A stretch of 64,000 nt of DNA from Viola odorata (GCA_963691705.1 OY829541.1:46269661-46333660), one strand, 5' to 3'; numbered from the stretch's first letter, positions 43,835 to 56,023 are shown. Notes: generated by a model not told the origin, from the sequence alone. A program made the numbers and translations.

Positions 43835-44371
43835 TCATCAAATGCTAAGCAGTCAAAAATCTGAATCATCATTACATCAACACCACAATCAAGAAGCATG
43901 CATGCAGAGCCTGCAAACCATGGCTTCCACTCATTTTTGTGTGGTGCCATTGCTGATGGTTTGAGGATAACCAATTATGCACCACGTGGATCCGCAATGC
44001 CTTTCCCTGTCCAAAGTGAGTGTCTAGGGGCATTGCTTTCAATTCGCTATTCATGGTTTCTGCACTGTCAGTCTGGTTGGAGTTGGAAAGTTTTCCGAAC
44101 AGATTCGACCTATTATTTCAGTGAGGGGCAGAGCGGATAATTATTTGCGGAATAGCTGTTCAGAAGCTTTCAAATAATCCGATGAGACGATCTGTTTTGA
44201 TTATTTAACATTCATTTCAATAAAAAGTAGTAAACCCTGTAGGTAGTTTTTGTACCTCCATTAGATTTTTATGAAGTTCGTCACTTATTTTACATTCATA
44301 CTTGGTGTGACGTACCTGAGCCATAACTGACAACATAATGATCTTTAGGGAGGAAAACCAACTTATTGTAA
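43835..44371 (+). other. DEG2 3' region
   Basis: No further gene. AATAAAAAGTAG at about 44218 could be a polyadenylation signal for DEG2. The next unit on the right is transcribed towards it (convergent YUCCA pseudogene). Confidence 0.5.
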
Positions 44372-45219
44372 TTATACAAGGACTGACTTGATATCATTTG
44401 CTATGTCTTGGGCGTCCTCATTTATTGCATACAGTCCTCTTCTTGCCAGTCCAATGCAGTATAACCCATTTTTTCCCTTCCAGTGATTAGGGTACTTCTG
44501 CTTAGAAAGCCCATCATCACTTAAAAGATAATCATCGCCCTGCACCCAAAATTACACATTAATTTACCTTTGGTTGGGTATTTATTTTACCTGTAAAATT
44601 AATTACCTTCAGCCATTTTTTAACTGATCTTTTGAAGCCAGTGCAGAAGACAATGGCGTCAAAGGGATGTGACTTGCCGTCTTCAAATACCACCTCGTTA
44701 CCTTTGATGCGTTTCACCGCTGGTAAAACCTGCTTAGGTAAACAGTTAAAAGTTATGGTAATATTGAATAAATAAACAAGAAATAACGTGGTGGGGCAGC
44801 AGGACATGTCCTGCCATCAAAATATAGTAGGAAAACGTAAAGATTTCATTTCATTTATATCTGCATTTAGCTTATTTACTTGCAAAATTATTTCATTTGG
44901 CTCATTGACTATCCCATTCCGCCAACTCATATTTTATCTTTAAATATATTTTTGTTTGTTACGTCAGCCCCGAATGAATATGAAACCCTAACTACCCACT
45001 TATTTAAATTTGTGTTGATGGTATTATCTGGATATATTTATTACATATATAATATTAAATAAATTTTGTTACCTGAATCTTGCCTTGATCTGATTAACTG
45101 TGCCCACATCAATGACCGGATACTTTCCATGGATCACTTTCATGTAGAAGGGACCCTCCTCCGGCCTGGCTATTCCATACTTGCTCAGATCTCCGTAGCC
45201 AAGCGTCCCACACCTCGCC

Positions 45220-45235
45220 AGCAATTGGTCCACCA
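45220..45235. repeat. LINE target-site duplication, left copy
   Basis: AGCAATTGGTCCACCA, 16 bases of YUCCA exon 2, repeated at 50980-50995 after the LINE A-tail. The first A is ambiguous with the tail. Confidence 0.9.
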
Positions 45236-45421
45236 TTTTTCGGAGTAACTAACTTCGAAAATTTGAATTGGGTTTCAAAAAGAGCTCCGCAATTTTAGGT
45301 TCGTAAGGTCGCACAACTCTTCCCTTCCGGTCAGCCCACTGCTGCCGGAGGCCTTCCTAGACACCGGATCACCCACTGTGACCGGGGTGATATTTCTTTT
45401 TCGTTTCTTAGTGATAATTCG

Positions 45422-46969
45422 ATGGGAGGTCCTAAATCAGAGGCTATGGACATCATTTTTTACGTGAAACATCTACCACAACATGTAGATCAACGAGCCC
45501 TTAGATATCTGATTACGCAGCGCTGGAGGTTACCTCCGTTCGGTAGGGTGTCAGACGTGTTCATTCCGATGAGAAGGAATAAACGGGGGATGCGTTTTGG
45601 GTTTGTTCGCTTCGACTGGGTGGAAAACAAGATAGACATGGAGATTGCCCTAGATAGACAATTCATTGGCGCGTCTGCTATTAGGGCGAATATAGGCCAC
45701 AATATGAGGAAGGTTTTTGACCTAGGAAAATCGCATTCAGAGGAGAAAAAGAGCAACAAAGAAGGGCCAGGTAAACAGTGGCCAATTGTGAACAAACGGA
45801 TGGGAGGTCGTAAAACAGACGGTAATGGGTCGGTGTGGCCATCTGTTGGAAAATCAAGGCTGCCCAACGATAAAGAGACACCAAGACAGGATGATCCGCA
45901 AGCAGGAAGAGAGTTGGCTCATGTAAAGGAAGGAGTAGCAGAGAACGGAGGAGAGGGAGTGACAGTGGAGCTGTCTATTCTGGCTGAAAACCAAGAATGG
46001 CTGGAGCGAAGCGTAATTGGTGTTCTTCGTAGGATTGAGGATTACCCTGATATTAGCGAACTGCTATCCGAGAAGGGGTGGCATTGCGAATCAAGAGCGT
46101 TAGGACGAGGTTTGATATGGGTGGAATTTGACAAGAAGGAAGCTATTGAAGACGCTACCAACAACATTAATAAGGGCAACTGTCGCCTGTTCTCTAGGAT
46201 GGTACCCTGGACAGAGGAGTTGTCACAATCTGGAAGGCTAGTTTGGGTCCACTGTACGGGAATTCCGGTGCAAAGCTGGGGCATCGAGACATTCGGAAAG
46301 ATAGGAGCCCAATGGGGGAACCTTGTGGTGGTGGACGACATCACCTTAAATCGGAGGAGGCTGGACATGGCTAGATTCCTAATCTCTACGAACCAGCTAC
46401 AAGTAATGGGCGTAGTAAGGGTGAAGCTAGGGAATAAGGTGTACGAGGTGAGCTGCTGCGAGGAGCCCATGCAGGGGCTGCTATCTAATTTTGAGTGGAG
46501 GTATGGGGCTGAATCGACAGAGGAGGATTCGGATGAGGAGTTGGACTTACAAGAGGGTGAGGAGGCGGAAGCCTCAGAGAGGGCAGAGGATGATCACCTT
46601 AGCACAGCTGCTACTGGCGAATTAGGAAAGCGGGATGAGGAGGAGGAGCCTAAGGATGCGGCTGAGATTGAGAGGAGGGATTTTCCCTTAATTACTCGGA
46701 GACGAAAGGACAAGAAAGTGAAGCGGATCAAGGCTGCCTCAGGGAGTCTCCACACAGCCAGTAATTCGGCAAAAACATTGAGGGATGTGTATCGAGCAGA
46801 AGACAGCGAAATTACAGCCATGAACAGATTGCGAGAGACCATTATGGTAGAGACGAAAACGTGGGAGGTCGGGCGTATAATGGCACTCACGGATCGGGTA
46901 AATGAGGATGCCCTTCGGATCTTTGACAGGGAGAGATTTGGAGTGGAATTGGATAACATCCACAGCTAA
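45422..46969 (+). CDS. LINE ORF1, RNA-binding protein
   Basis: A 515-residue open frame. The N-terminus (about 8-90) is an RRM-like fold with FYVKHLPQHVDQRAL and the RNP-1-like GMRFGFVRF; the centre (about 180-360) is a DUF4283-like region with WVHCTGIPVQSW, as in plant L1 ORF1 proteins; the tail (about 365-420) is Glu/Asp-rich and then basic (RRRKDKKVKRIK). It would coat the LINE RNA. No internal stop. It ends 32 bases before ORF2. Confidence 0.85.
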   Translation: MGGPKSEAMDIIFYVKHLPQHVDQRALRYLITQRWRLPPFGRVSDVFIPMRRNKRGMRFGFVRFDWVENKIDMEIALDRQFIGASAIRANIGHNMRKVFDLGKSHSEEKKSNKEGPGKQWPIVNKRMGGRKTDGNGSVWPSVGKSRLPNDKETPRQDDPQAGRELAHVKEGVAENGGEGVTVELSILAENQEWLERSVIGVLRRIEDYPDISELLSEKGWHCESRALGRGLIWVEFDKKEAIEDATNNINKGNCRLFSRMVPWTEELSQSGRLVWVHCTGIPVQSWGIETFGKIGAQWGNLVVVDDITLNRRRLDMARFLISTNQLQVMGVVRVKLGNKVYEVSCCEEPMQGLLSNFEWRYGAESTEEDSDEELDLQEGEEAEASERAEDDHLSTAATGELGKRDEEEEPKDAAEIERRDFPLITRRRKDKKVKRIKAASGSLHTASNSAKTLRDVYRAEDSEITAMNRLRETIMVETKTWEVGRIMALTDRVNEDALRIFDRERFGVELDNIHS

Positions 46970-47001
46970 GGGGTTAGTCTTGCGAGGTTAGTTTATTTCC
47001 A

Positions 47002-50000
47002 ATGGTCCAAGTGTTTTCATGGAACAACAGGGGTTTGATGTCGAGAAGAAAGAAGCTTTTTATTAAGAACTTAATTAGTGGTGGCCAGGTTACGTTTTGT
47101 CTACTTCAAGAGAGTAAAAGGGAGGTGGTGGACGACTTCCTCATTAATGGGTTAGGAGGAGGTAATGATTCGAAGTGGGTCTTTGCGCCAGCAGTAGGGA
47201 GGTCGGGTGGATTGGTGACGATGTGGAACTCAAGTTCATTTCGAATGGATTATTCCGAGGTAGGAGATAGATTTATTTGGATGGAGGGCGAAGTGATTGA
47301 CAGTAGATTGAGATGTGCGGTGGTTAATGTATATGCTCCTAATACTGTAGCCATACGTGACGTCCTATGGGAGGAGCTAGCTACGAAAGTAGGGAACAGC
47401 ACGGTCCCAGTTTTGATAGCGGGGGACTTTAACAAGACACTCACCCCCTCTGATCGTTCCAATGGAGAAGGGTATACGCCAGGTATGATTTCTTTTTAGG
47501 AGTGGATAGAAAGGTGCGGTTTGCATGATATTCCGCTTGAGGGAAGGAGATATACGTGGTCTAACTCCTTCAGTAGAAGTAGATTAGATAGAATGTTTGT
47601 GCAAGCTGGTTGGTTGGATAGTATTCGGGATTGTGAGCTCTCGGCTTTAGATCGGAATGGCTCTGATCATGCTCCCCTGATCCTTAGAAGCGAGTTGATT
47701 GACTGGGGTCCGAACCCCTTTAGAGATTTGGCTGTGTGGTGGGAGGAGAGTGAGTTCAAGGATTTGGTAGCGGGATGGTGGTTGAAAGCAGGTTTGGAAT
47801 TTCCTGGAGAATTTCGAGTTATTCAGAAGATGAAACTCCTAAAGAGGAAGATTCGGACATGGAATAAAGAGGTTTTTGGCAATGTCGAGACTAGTTTACG
47901 TATGGTGCAGTCGAGATTCGAGGAATTGGATCGTGTTGCTGATAATCGGACTCTGACTTTGGAAGAGCAAGAAGAGTTTTCCGAAGTCAGGAATGAGATG
48001 TGGGAGCAGCAGAAGAAGGCAGATAGTCTTTGGCAACAAAAAAACAGAGTGAAATGGAATGTCTTCGGAGATCGGAACACGGCATATTTTCATAGGATGG
48101 CTAAAATAATAGCGCGGAAGAACTCAATTAGGGAGATTATTTCGTCTAACTCGACTCTCCACACCCCGATGGAGATTAAAAGAGCGGCAGCCCAGTACTA
48201 TGGGGATTTCTTCCAGGCGGTTAACTGGAATCGGCCAAAAATTCATGATTTGGGTTTCTCAAAGTTGAGTCCGGAGGAAGCAGAAGGCTTGGAAAAAGAG
48301 GTGACTCATTCTGAAGTGTGGGAGGCAGTGAAGGGGTGTGATGGTCAGAAATCTCCTAGGCTTGATGGTTTTTCCCTTCGTTTCCTGCAGAAAGCGTGGG
48401 GCATCATAGGGGGTGACTTTGCTAGGTTGATCCAGGAATTTTTCAAGAAAGGGAAATTTCCGGCGGGGGCAAACTCCTCGTTTTTGACGCTCATTCCTAA
48501 GATTCCTGAAGCTAAGCAGTTCAAAGATTTCCGCCCGATTAGTTTGGTTAGTAGTTTTTATAAGGTTGTGTCGAAAATTATGGCTAAGCGGCTCAGTGAG
48601 GTGATTGTTTCTGTGATTAGCGAGACTCAGCATGGTTTTATCAAGGGGCGGCATACCTTGGATTGCGTTATGACCGCTAATGAGGTTGTTCACCACTTAC
48701 AGATTAGTAAGCAGCAGGGGCTGCTTTTCAAGTTGGATTTCGAGAAGGCATACGACTCCATTGAATGGGATTATTTAGATGACGTGATGCGCATAATGGG
48801 GTTTGGAGTTAAGTGGAGGGGCTGGATTCGTCAGTGTATTAGTACGAACAAGGTGTCTGTTCTGATTAATGGGTCCCCTTCGGAGCAATTTGAAGTGAGG
48901 AGGGGACTTCGTCAGGGATGTTCTATGTCGCCTTTTTTGTTCAACATAGCGGCGGAGGGTCTTCATAGGTTGTTTGTCAGAGCAGAGGAGGCGGGGATCT
49001 TGCGTGGAATAGGTTCTCCTGTTACGGGTTGGAACCTGTCACATCTTCAATTTGCGGACGATACCTTAATTTTTGTGAACAATGAGGAGGAGGAAATACA
49101 GGGAGTGAAGGGTATACTGAGGTGGTTTGACGCGTACTCTGGTCTTAGAGTGAATTTTCACAAAAGTACCCTTGTCGGGGTTAATATTAGCGACCAAATA
49201 GGAACCATTTTGGCTAACCGGGTTGGCTGTAAATATGAAGCTCTCCCGTTCAAATATCTAGGGTCTTTGGTGGGTTTTAATAGAAAAAGGATCTCGGGTT
49301 GGCAATTCCTAGTTCAAAAAGTTCGGAAAAAGCTAGCTACTTGGAAGGGCCACCTCCTTTCAGTGGGAGGTCGGGTGACTTTGATTAAATCTGTTCTCAC
49401 TAGTTTACCCATTTATAATATGTCGATTTACCGGATGCCTGTAAAGGTCCTGAATCAGTGTGAAGGGGTGATGCGTCGCTTCTTATGGAGTGGTAAGGAG
49501 GATAAGAAGGGTTTGCATAAGGTGAAGTGGGAAGAGGTTACTCGGTCAACGACCCTTGGAGGATTGGGAATTGGGAAGCTGCAGGAGCGCAACGTGGTGC
49601 TGTTATTTAAGTGGATTTGGGAGTTGATCAATGGAAGTAGGAAGAAGTGGGCGGAGATTATTCGAAAACAATACGGTATTAGTTCAGCTGGGGATTTGTG
49701 GCGGATGAGGGGGGCTGGGATATCTCCAATTTGGAAGGATATTTTAGGAGTGTGCGGGAGGGGGAGTGATTTCTTTCAAGTGTGGACTGATCATTTGTCG
49801 ATGTCTGTTGGCGAGGGGGATACCACTCGCTTCTGGTGGGATCCTTGGGTAGGTAGACAACCTCTTGCTCTACTGCACCCTAGGTTGTACCATCTATCTA
49901 GGAAGCAGGAAGGGATGGTTAAAGAGTTCGGCGAATGGAGGGAGGAGGAATGGAGGTGACGCGGGGAGTGGAGAAGAGGGCTATTCGGTTGGGAAGTTGA

Positions 50001-50688
50001 CGAGTGGACAAACATGTGTGATCGTCTCCTAACTCCTAGCGGGGGGATTCAGCTAAGTGAGTTGCGGTGGGAATTGGACAGAACTGGGAAATACACGGTG
50101 CACTCAGGATATAAGTGTTGGGAAGAGATGAAATTCGATAAAATGCCTCTGCTTCACTCCTGCTGGATTGGTTTGGTTCCGTTTCGGGTGGAGTTTTTCC
50201 TATGGCTATCGCTTAGGGAAAGAATTGTTACTAGGAAGTTCCTTGAGAGTCGTAACATGATCCCTGAGAGTGGGAATTTCTGCCCCATGTGTCGAAGAGG
50301 ATCGGAGGATGTCACCCACCTCTTCCTTCGGTGCGAGAGTTCTAGAGGAGTGTGGGATTTCTTTATGAGATGGCTTCGGGTGAAGTGGTGTCAGCCTTGG
50401 GATTTAGCTGATCTTTGGCAGTCTTGGACGAATATTAAGCCTTCTGAAGGCAAGCATGCGGGGGAGATGTGGACTACTCTGTTCTTTGCGATCATATGGT
50501 CTATATGGAAGCAGCGAAATGAGATTGTGTTCAGACAGAGGGAGTCAACGGAGCACAGGTGTATTCAGAAGATATTCTCTCTATGGCATTGGTGGTTGAA
50601 GAGCAAAGATCACTCTTTTGCATACAGCGTGACTGATATGATGCAGTCTTCTGCTTGGATTAGTGGCCTGCTTAATATGGATACTTGA
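47002..50688 (+). pseudogene. LINE ORF2 (endonuclease-RT), two nonsense codons
   Basis: One register from ATG 47002 to TGA 50688 (1,228 codons) interrupted only by TAG 47497 and TGA 49957. Domains in order: AP-type endonuclease (FSWNNRGL, LLQESK, VNVYAPN, AGDFN, then GSDHAPLIL after the first stop), reverse transcriptase (FRPISLVSSFYKV, HGFIKGR, KLDFEKAYDSI, RRGLRQGCSMSP, and catalytic FADD at 49051-49062) and the C-terminal zf-RVT zinc-binding segment CPMC...HLFLRCESS near 50280-50345. ORF2 nicks target DNA and copies the LINE RNA into it. Both stops are compatible with single C-to-T changes (CAG to TAG, CGA to TGA). Confidence 0.92.
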
Positions 50689-50979
50689 CAGGTTGTTTCT
50701 TTTGGTTTTTTTCTGGTTTGGTGGCACAGCATATGGTTGTTGCTGTAACAGCGAGTGTGATTGAGTTGCTTTCGTTGTCTGTGCTGTCGGGTCTGGTTGT
50801 TGTTTTTAGCTGGGTCTGGTGTTAGTTAGCTTTGTGTGTGTCGTGTGCAGCTGCTGGTTGTAGCAGGTTGCAGGGTCGTGTGCAGCTGCTGGTTGTAGCA
50901 GGCTGCTGGTTTCTGGGCAGGTTTTGCCATGATCTTCATGGCAACTCCTCTTAATAATACCTCTGCATATTTAAAAAAA

Positions 50980-50995
50980 AGCAATTGGTCCACCA
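50980..50995. repeat. LINE target-site duplication, right copy
   Basis: Identical to 45220-45235; follows the A-tail and continues into the rest of YUCCA exon 2. Confidence 0.9.
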
Positions 50996-51970
50996 AGCCC
51001 AGCGGAACATTATACTTCAACAGGCTCAAGCCCATCGACACGGCCCATCTTGTTAGCACGTGCATCTGAACCACAATAACACCACTCTCATTGTCATTGG
51101 TAATATAGTGGATCACATAGATTAATAATTATTTATAAGGTGGATATACAGGAAGACTAATTTATGAGTAATTTATTATTATTATTATTAAGAGAGTTTT
51201 GCTTTAGTTAGCGCTTGAAGCTAGTTTCGGTAATATATTTTTAGCTTATCGATGAATAAAATAATTTATTAAATTTTAGAAAAAATGCGTCTAAATAACA
51301 ATTTGGGTGCGCCTCGGGGGAAGAATCATACCGGGCTACGAACAACAATGGAGGTCTTGGCCCCATGATTTGCAAGGTCAAGTGCAATTTCCATCCCGGA
51401 ATTACCACACCCAACCACCAAAACACTCTTGTCACTATACGACTTGCCGTTTTTGTACCCGGTGGAGTGGATGACATCTCCGGCAGTGAAAGTACCCAAC
51501 CCGTCTACTTCCGGCACAAAAGGGTCGCACGCTTCTCCACTCGCCACCACCAAAAACCTCGAGCTATAGTACTCCACCTCAACACCACCCTTGCCGCAGG
51601 AGGTGGCGGCCACGACTACCCACTTCCCGGTCTGGTCATCGTAGGATGCGGACTCCACATTCCGTCGGTACGTAGGACAGATGTTGAAGTGGGCCACGTA
51701 GTCATCCAGGTAGTTCAAGAACTGGACGCGTGGGACATACGTAGGGGAAGAAGGAGGGAAAGGGAAGTGCGGGAGTTGGCAGAAGTGTTTGTGCAAGTGA
51801 AGGCGGAGGCGGTCGTAAGAATATTTCTTCCAGAGAGAGGCGTAGCAGTCTTGGCGTTCGAGGAGGATGTAAGGGATTGAGTTGAGGGTTAGGGTTGCGG
51901 CGGTGGCGAGGCCTGCCGGACCAGCTCCGATGATGATTGCAACTGTACTGATGATGTAGTCGTTTTGCAT

Positions 51971-52967
51971 TATTTGTTTAGCCATTAAATTATTGCACAA
52001 ACAATTGAATAGAGTAGGTGAGGACTGAGTGGGGTAAAAATGATACGATCGAGGCTTTCTAATTTATATATCATGATATGGCAGCAAACACTCGTGACTT
52101 TTCTTTTCAATTTTTTTGGGTGTTATATATGGTATGGAGAAAATGAATACACTGTAGGGATTTGGCTCCCCTTATATTTTATTTACGTTTTAGATGTTTT
52201 CACATATACTAAGGTAATGATTAGTTTGAAAAAATCGAAACACTTTATAATTATTATACCCCTGATCTGTTACATTATTTACGAAAATACCATCAGCTAC
52301 AATTGTAGCTTTATGGCTGAAAGTTGGCTGAAAAAAATAAGCCAAATTTGTGGCTTGGTTCAGTCCATTTTTAATCATTTACAATAACAACAATACTTTA
52401 TGCCTAAAAGTATGTTGAAGAAAGTAGGCCAAAACATAGATTATTTATCAAAAACAATTAAATACTTGTAAACATCAAATTTCAAAAATTTAGGAAAATG
52501 TGAAGAAAAAATATGAGGAACCCTAATGTGATATAAATGATGAAAGGACTTGAATTTTTATAAGCGAAAAATTGTTTCAAGGCCTAGTGATAAGATCGAG
52601 CTGTTAAAAGCATTAACCAAAAAGAGAATTAGATTGCGTAAAAAAAAAGGAACTAGATTTTTATATGGCTGAATGAATGGTCGTTAATAAGAAAAATAAA
52701 AGGTAGTAATATTCTTTTTATAGAAAAGGAAAGTATTAATTTAATCAATTTATTTATTGCCTTATAAAATTTCATTTAATTTAGATTATACATTCAAAAT
52801 AAAAAGTTGAGATTTAACTAACATAACCTATCATGTTAGCTAAAATATGAGGGGAATCGAATTAATCCCCCAACTAATACATCCGGTATGCTATGTCATG
52901 TCGTTCATCCACCCAAATAAGTAGTGGGGTCAGTCATGTAATCTCGCAAAGATCTCACATTAATTTA
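51971..52967. other. Promoter side of the YUCCA pseudogene and intergenic DNA
   Basis: AT-rich. Nothing with a clear coding or element signature. Confidence 0.5.
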
Positions 52968-53227
52968 CTCCCTCTGGCACGAATTAAATGACTTCCTCGC
53001 ATCCCAATATTCAGTAGGGAACACATATTAAGGAGGCGGGATGACTCACTATTTGACCCCAAAAAATTTCGTACTTTTTTTCGAACGTACGTTAAGGATT
53101 AACGTACTTCCGAGAAAAAATTCGGGGCAAAATTGTCTCAAATAGTGACTGTTCCGGCCGCCTTAAGATACGTTACGGAACAGTAAAAGTAAATTCTAAA
53201 ACGTCATTTAAAACGTACCGGAGGGAG
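52968..53227. mobile_element. Stowaway-like MITE with long foldback, 260 bases
   Basis: Ends CTCCCTCTGGCACG and CGTACCGGAGGGAG, flanked by TA on both sides. Inside, about 53030-53170 is a second imperfect inverted repeat (TCACTATTTGA...TCAAATAGTGA), so the whole element can fold into a long hairpin, or a second element is nested. Confidence 0.7.
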
Positions 53228-54229
53228 TATTTGATTGACCTCACCACTTATACATGTGAGTGAGTAAACGAAGTGACATGACACACCACTTGTACAATAT
53301 AATTTGTCGCATTTGTACCATAGTTTAAACTACTACATTTATATAGTTAAATCAAATAGGTCATTGCATTTATTCACTCAATCAACATTGAATACTCCTA
53401 TCTAAAAATAATAATACTTTATTTGAGACTTTGTAAAATAGTTATAATAATTTGATGGAGAATATTTTTTTTCAATCTCCTTGGATATTCTCTCAATGTT
53501 TTTTAACAAGAGACTAATCTCGTTAAAATATCGTCGTTTGTGAAGAAAAAAAACCCTAATAATATATTTTTCTTCATTTTTTAGACTCTAACATAAAAAT
53601 ATGGGGTAATAGTAAAAGGGTCCCCTGTACTATTTTTTAAAACAGAAACCTCCCCTGTCTTTTAAAAACTCTATTCAACCTCCCCTGTACTAAGGGTCAA
53701 TGGCAAAACTTCGGTCTCTGTTAATCAAACCATGACTCCGTCAGTTTTGACCTATTACAATAGGTTGCCTTTTTTTTCCTTCCCGGTTGCTTCTTCTTTT
53801 CCATTTTTTTTAAAATTACCTCCACCTAAATTATTTCGACCTAATAACTATCTCTAATTTCATTCTCCATCCCATCTTTAATTCTGACATAATATCCATC
53901 GTTTTCTTTCTCCCAATTTCGTTCCCTAAATTTTGACTATTTTTTGGTCATGTGGTCTTGAATTATACTATTTTTTTTCTTAATTAATTCAAGCATCTGA
54001 TTCTTCTAAAAATTATAATTGCATCTTTTTGTTTTTCTTTTCTCCAGCAGAGAAGCTAGATAGGATTTGAAGGTGAGCAAATCAATAGCTGGGTTCACTT
54101 TTTTTCATTCATTTCCGTCATTGATTTCTCCTCCTCCACTCCACACCATAACCTCCTCTTCCACTATCTTCCACACCAGATTTGGATCCAGATCCAGATC
54201 CAGATCTAGATGTACATCTAAAATCAACA

Positions 54230-54345
54230 AGAAAGAGGAGCGGTTGGCGATTTTCACGACGCTGGTGAGCGCGAGCGAGAGTATGGTGTGCGTGGAGGAG
54301 TTCGTTGATATGATCCTTGGTTGCCCGAGGCTCGTAGCACGTGAA
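54230..54345 (+). pseudogene. Unassigned coding-like fragment in the second MULE
   Basis: Reads KKEERLAIFTTLVSASESM and CVEEFVDMILGCPRLV with GC-rich codons unlike the AT-rich surroundings. Together with 55060-55210 (EKFKKPKMTDFIATMNRWGL, VPKMKVMFLTMDVDENVNK) it may be parts of one captured gene. Family not recognised. Confidence 0.35.
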
Positions 54346-55050
54346 TCCCGATCTAGTTCAAGCTTGGATTTGCAACAATGCGGAATAAATAACTCTCTTG
54401 ACGTTTGACTCTGCTAATAACCTGTACTAGCAAACCCAAATCAAGCAAAAGAGGATCTTGATTTGAAACCCTAACCCTATATTCAACCCGTGAATACCAA
54501 CCTAGGTGGAACGACTCAATAGAATGGACTTTCAGTTTTACTTACTGATCTATTTGAGAGTTTGGAACAAGGTTCAAGACTGAACAATTGAGAGAAAATT
54601 CTCTGATTTTTAATTATCAAAACTCGTAACCTTACAATGAAAAAAGAGGCTCCTTTAAATAGGAAACCCTAAATCCTTACAATAGAAATCCTTCTTCTAA
54701 TTGAACTCCTAAATAATTAATTAAACTAATTATAAATAAATCCAGCTAATTTAATTAATTAATAAAATAACTAATTAAAAATAGAAAATCTGCAAGTTTC
54801 CATTTTTGATGCAAAACTGGTCGTCGTAGGCGTGATCACACCTAGGGATGGCGTGATCACGTCATCTCCAGTCTGAACCATGAGAAGCGATACAAGGCGC
54901 GGTCTTCTCTCGTGTAGCACGACCTCCTCAATGCGTGCCTCGCACTCAAGCTCCTAGTGGATGATGTGTGATAGCCTCGCCTGCAAGTCTTTGCTTCTAG
55001 AGCGCGTCATAGGTCCGTTGGGTGGCAAGGGCACGTCGGGTGCGCTGGGG
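54346..55050 (-). mobile_element. Ty3 retrotransposon 3' fragment nested in the second MULE
   Basis: The minus strand starts with a pol-end-like segment containing NGPMTRSRSKDLQARL. It then runs through LTR-like sequence with a CCTATTTAAAGGAGCC promoter-like box (about 54650) and polypyrimidine leader features. Borders and target duplication were not resolved. Confidence 0.45.
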
Positions 55051-56023
55051 TTCGCATCATTGTGGAGAAATTCAAAAAGCCCAAGATGACGGACTTCATT
55101 GCGACGATGAACAGGTGGGGGCTTGTTCCGAAAATGAAGGTGATGTTTCTGACGATGGATGTTGATGAGAATGTGAACAAATTGAATCTTCAAGATTTCC
55201 ATTTCTGTAGTTGTTGTTGTTGACGATGATGATGATGGGTCATCTTAAAGATTGAATCTTTTTATCTTCTTCTTCTTCTCTTTCATTTTTTTGTTTTCTC
55301 TCTCAAATTCTGGTGAATAGAGAGATTTATTTTTCTATTTGATTGGAAGGAGATTTAAAAAAAAGAAAAACTCAAAGGCCACTTTTTAGAAATGGACAAG
55401 AGTCGAGACGTGAAGCGTGGAGCTAGTCGGTTCTCAAAACTAACTCCATGGATGGAAGTTGTAGGAGGAACAAAGATGGATTTAGGAATTGGGTATGGAG
55501 AAAAAACTGGATGAAGAAGATAAACATGGTGGAAAGAAAAAAATAATTTTAAAATGAGCAGAAGGGTGTAATGAAATTGATAATTTGGGAAAATTAAAAA
55601 AAGAAAAAGAAGAAGATGAACGATGTGGTTTTCTTCTTCTTTTTAATAGTAAAAAGATGAATTTTAAATGAAAAAAATGAATGATAAAAGATGGAATTAT
55701 AGAATAGAAATCACACAACTGATTTAAATTATAGGGTTCTTAATTTGTAGAAATAATTTTAATTAAATAAAGTAAAGAATTTATTTGAGTAGAAAAGAAG
55801 AAAAGAAAAAAAATGGAAAAGAAGAAGCAACCGGGAAGGGAAAAAAAAAGCAACTTGTTGTAACAAGTCAAAATTGACGGAGTTATAGTTTGACTAATAG
55901 AGACCGAAGTTTTGTCATTGACTCTTAGTACATGGGAGGTTAAATAGAGTTTTTAAAAATTAGGAGAGGTTTCTGTTTTAAAAAATAGTACAGGGGTCTT
56001 TTTGTTATTACTCCTAAAAATAT

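Larger units (their letters stand above)
45236..50979 (+). mobile_element. L1-type LINE, full-length looking, 5.74 kb
   Basis: Bounded by a 16-base target duplication, ending in a short A-tail (50973-50980) and opposite in orientation to the host YUCCA gene. It has a 5' UTR (45236-45421), ORF1, a 32-base gap, ORF2 and a 3' UTR (50689-50972) with a ~34-base tandem duplication containing GTGCAGCTGCTGGTTGTAGC. Only two in-frame stops separate it from a complete element. Confidence 0.94.
44372..51970 (-). pseudogene. YUCCA-type flavin monooxygenase pseudogene, split by a LINE
   Basis: Exons on the minus strand: 51970-51332 (start MQNDY, GAGPAG FAD motif, GCGNSG NADPH motif), exon 2 in two pieces 51065-50980 and 45219-45073, exon 3 44729-44607 (FCTGF motif), exon 4 44539-44372. 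Exon 2 carries an L1-type LINE. Compared with the intact paralogue at 61126-63505, the two exon-2 pieces total 233 instead of 237 bases; four bases are missing just before the donor (ATCAAG|GCAAGATTCAG), which shifts the frame. Exon 3 has the same length as in the paralogue (123 bases) and exons 1 and 4 differ by whole codons. An in-frame ATG 30 bases upstream (52000) is possible, but 51970 matches the paralogue. YUCCA enzymes convert indole-3-pyruvate to auxin; the closest relatives I recognise are the YUC10/YUC11 group. Two independent lesions make this copy non-functional. Confidence 0.92.
53603..56014. mobile_element. Second Mutator-like element, 2,412 bases
   Basis: Inverted ends of about 209 bases (53603-53811 and 55806-56014), beginning GGGGTAATAGTAAAAGGG and GGAGTAATAACAAAAAGA. 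A perfect 9-base duplication TAAAAATAT flanks it (53594-53602 and 56015-56023). The inside lacks transposase and holds short coding-like pieces plus a Ty3 fragment, so it may also be a Pack-MULE. Confidence 0.85.
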
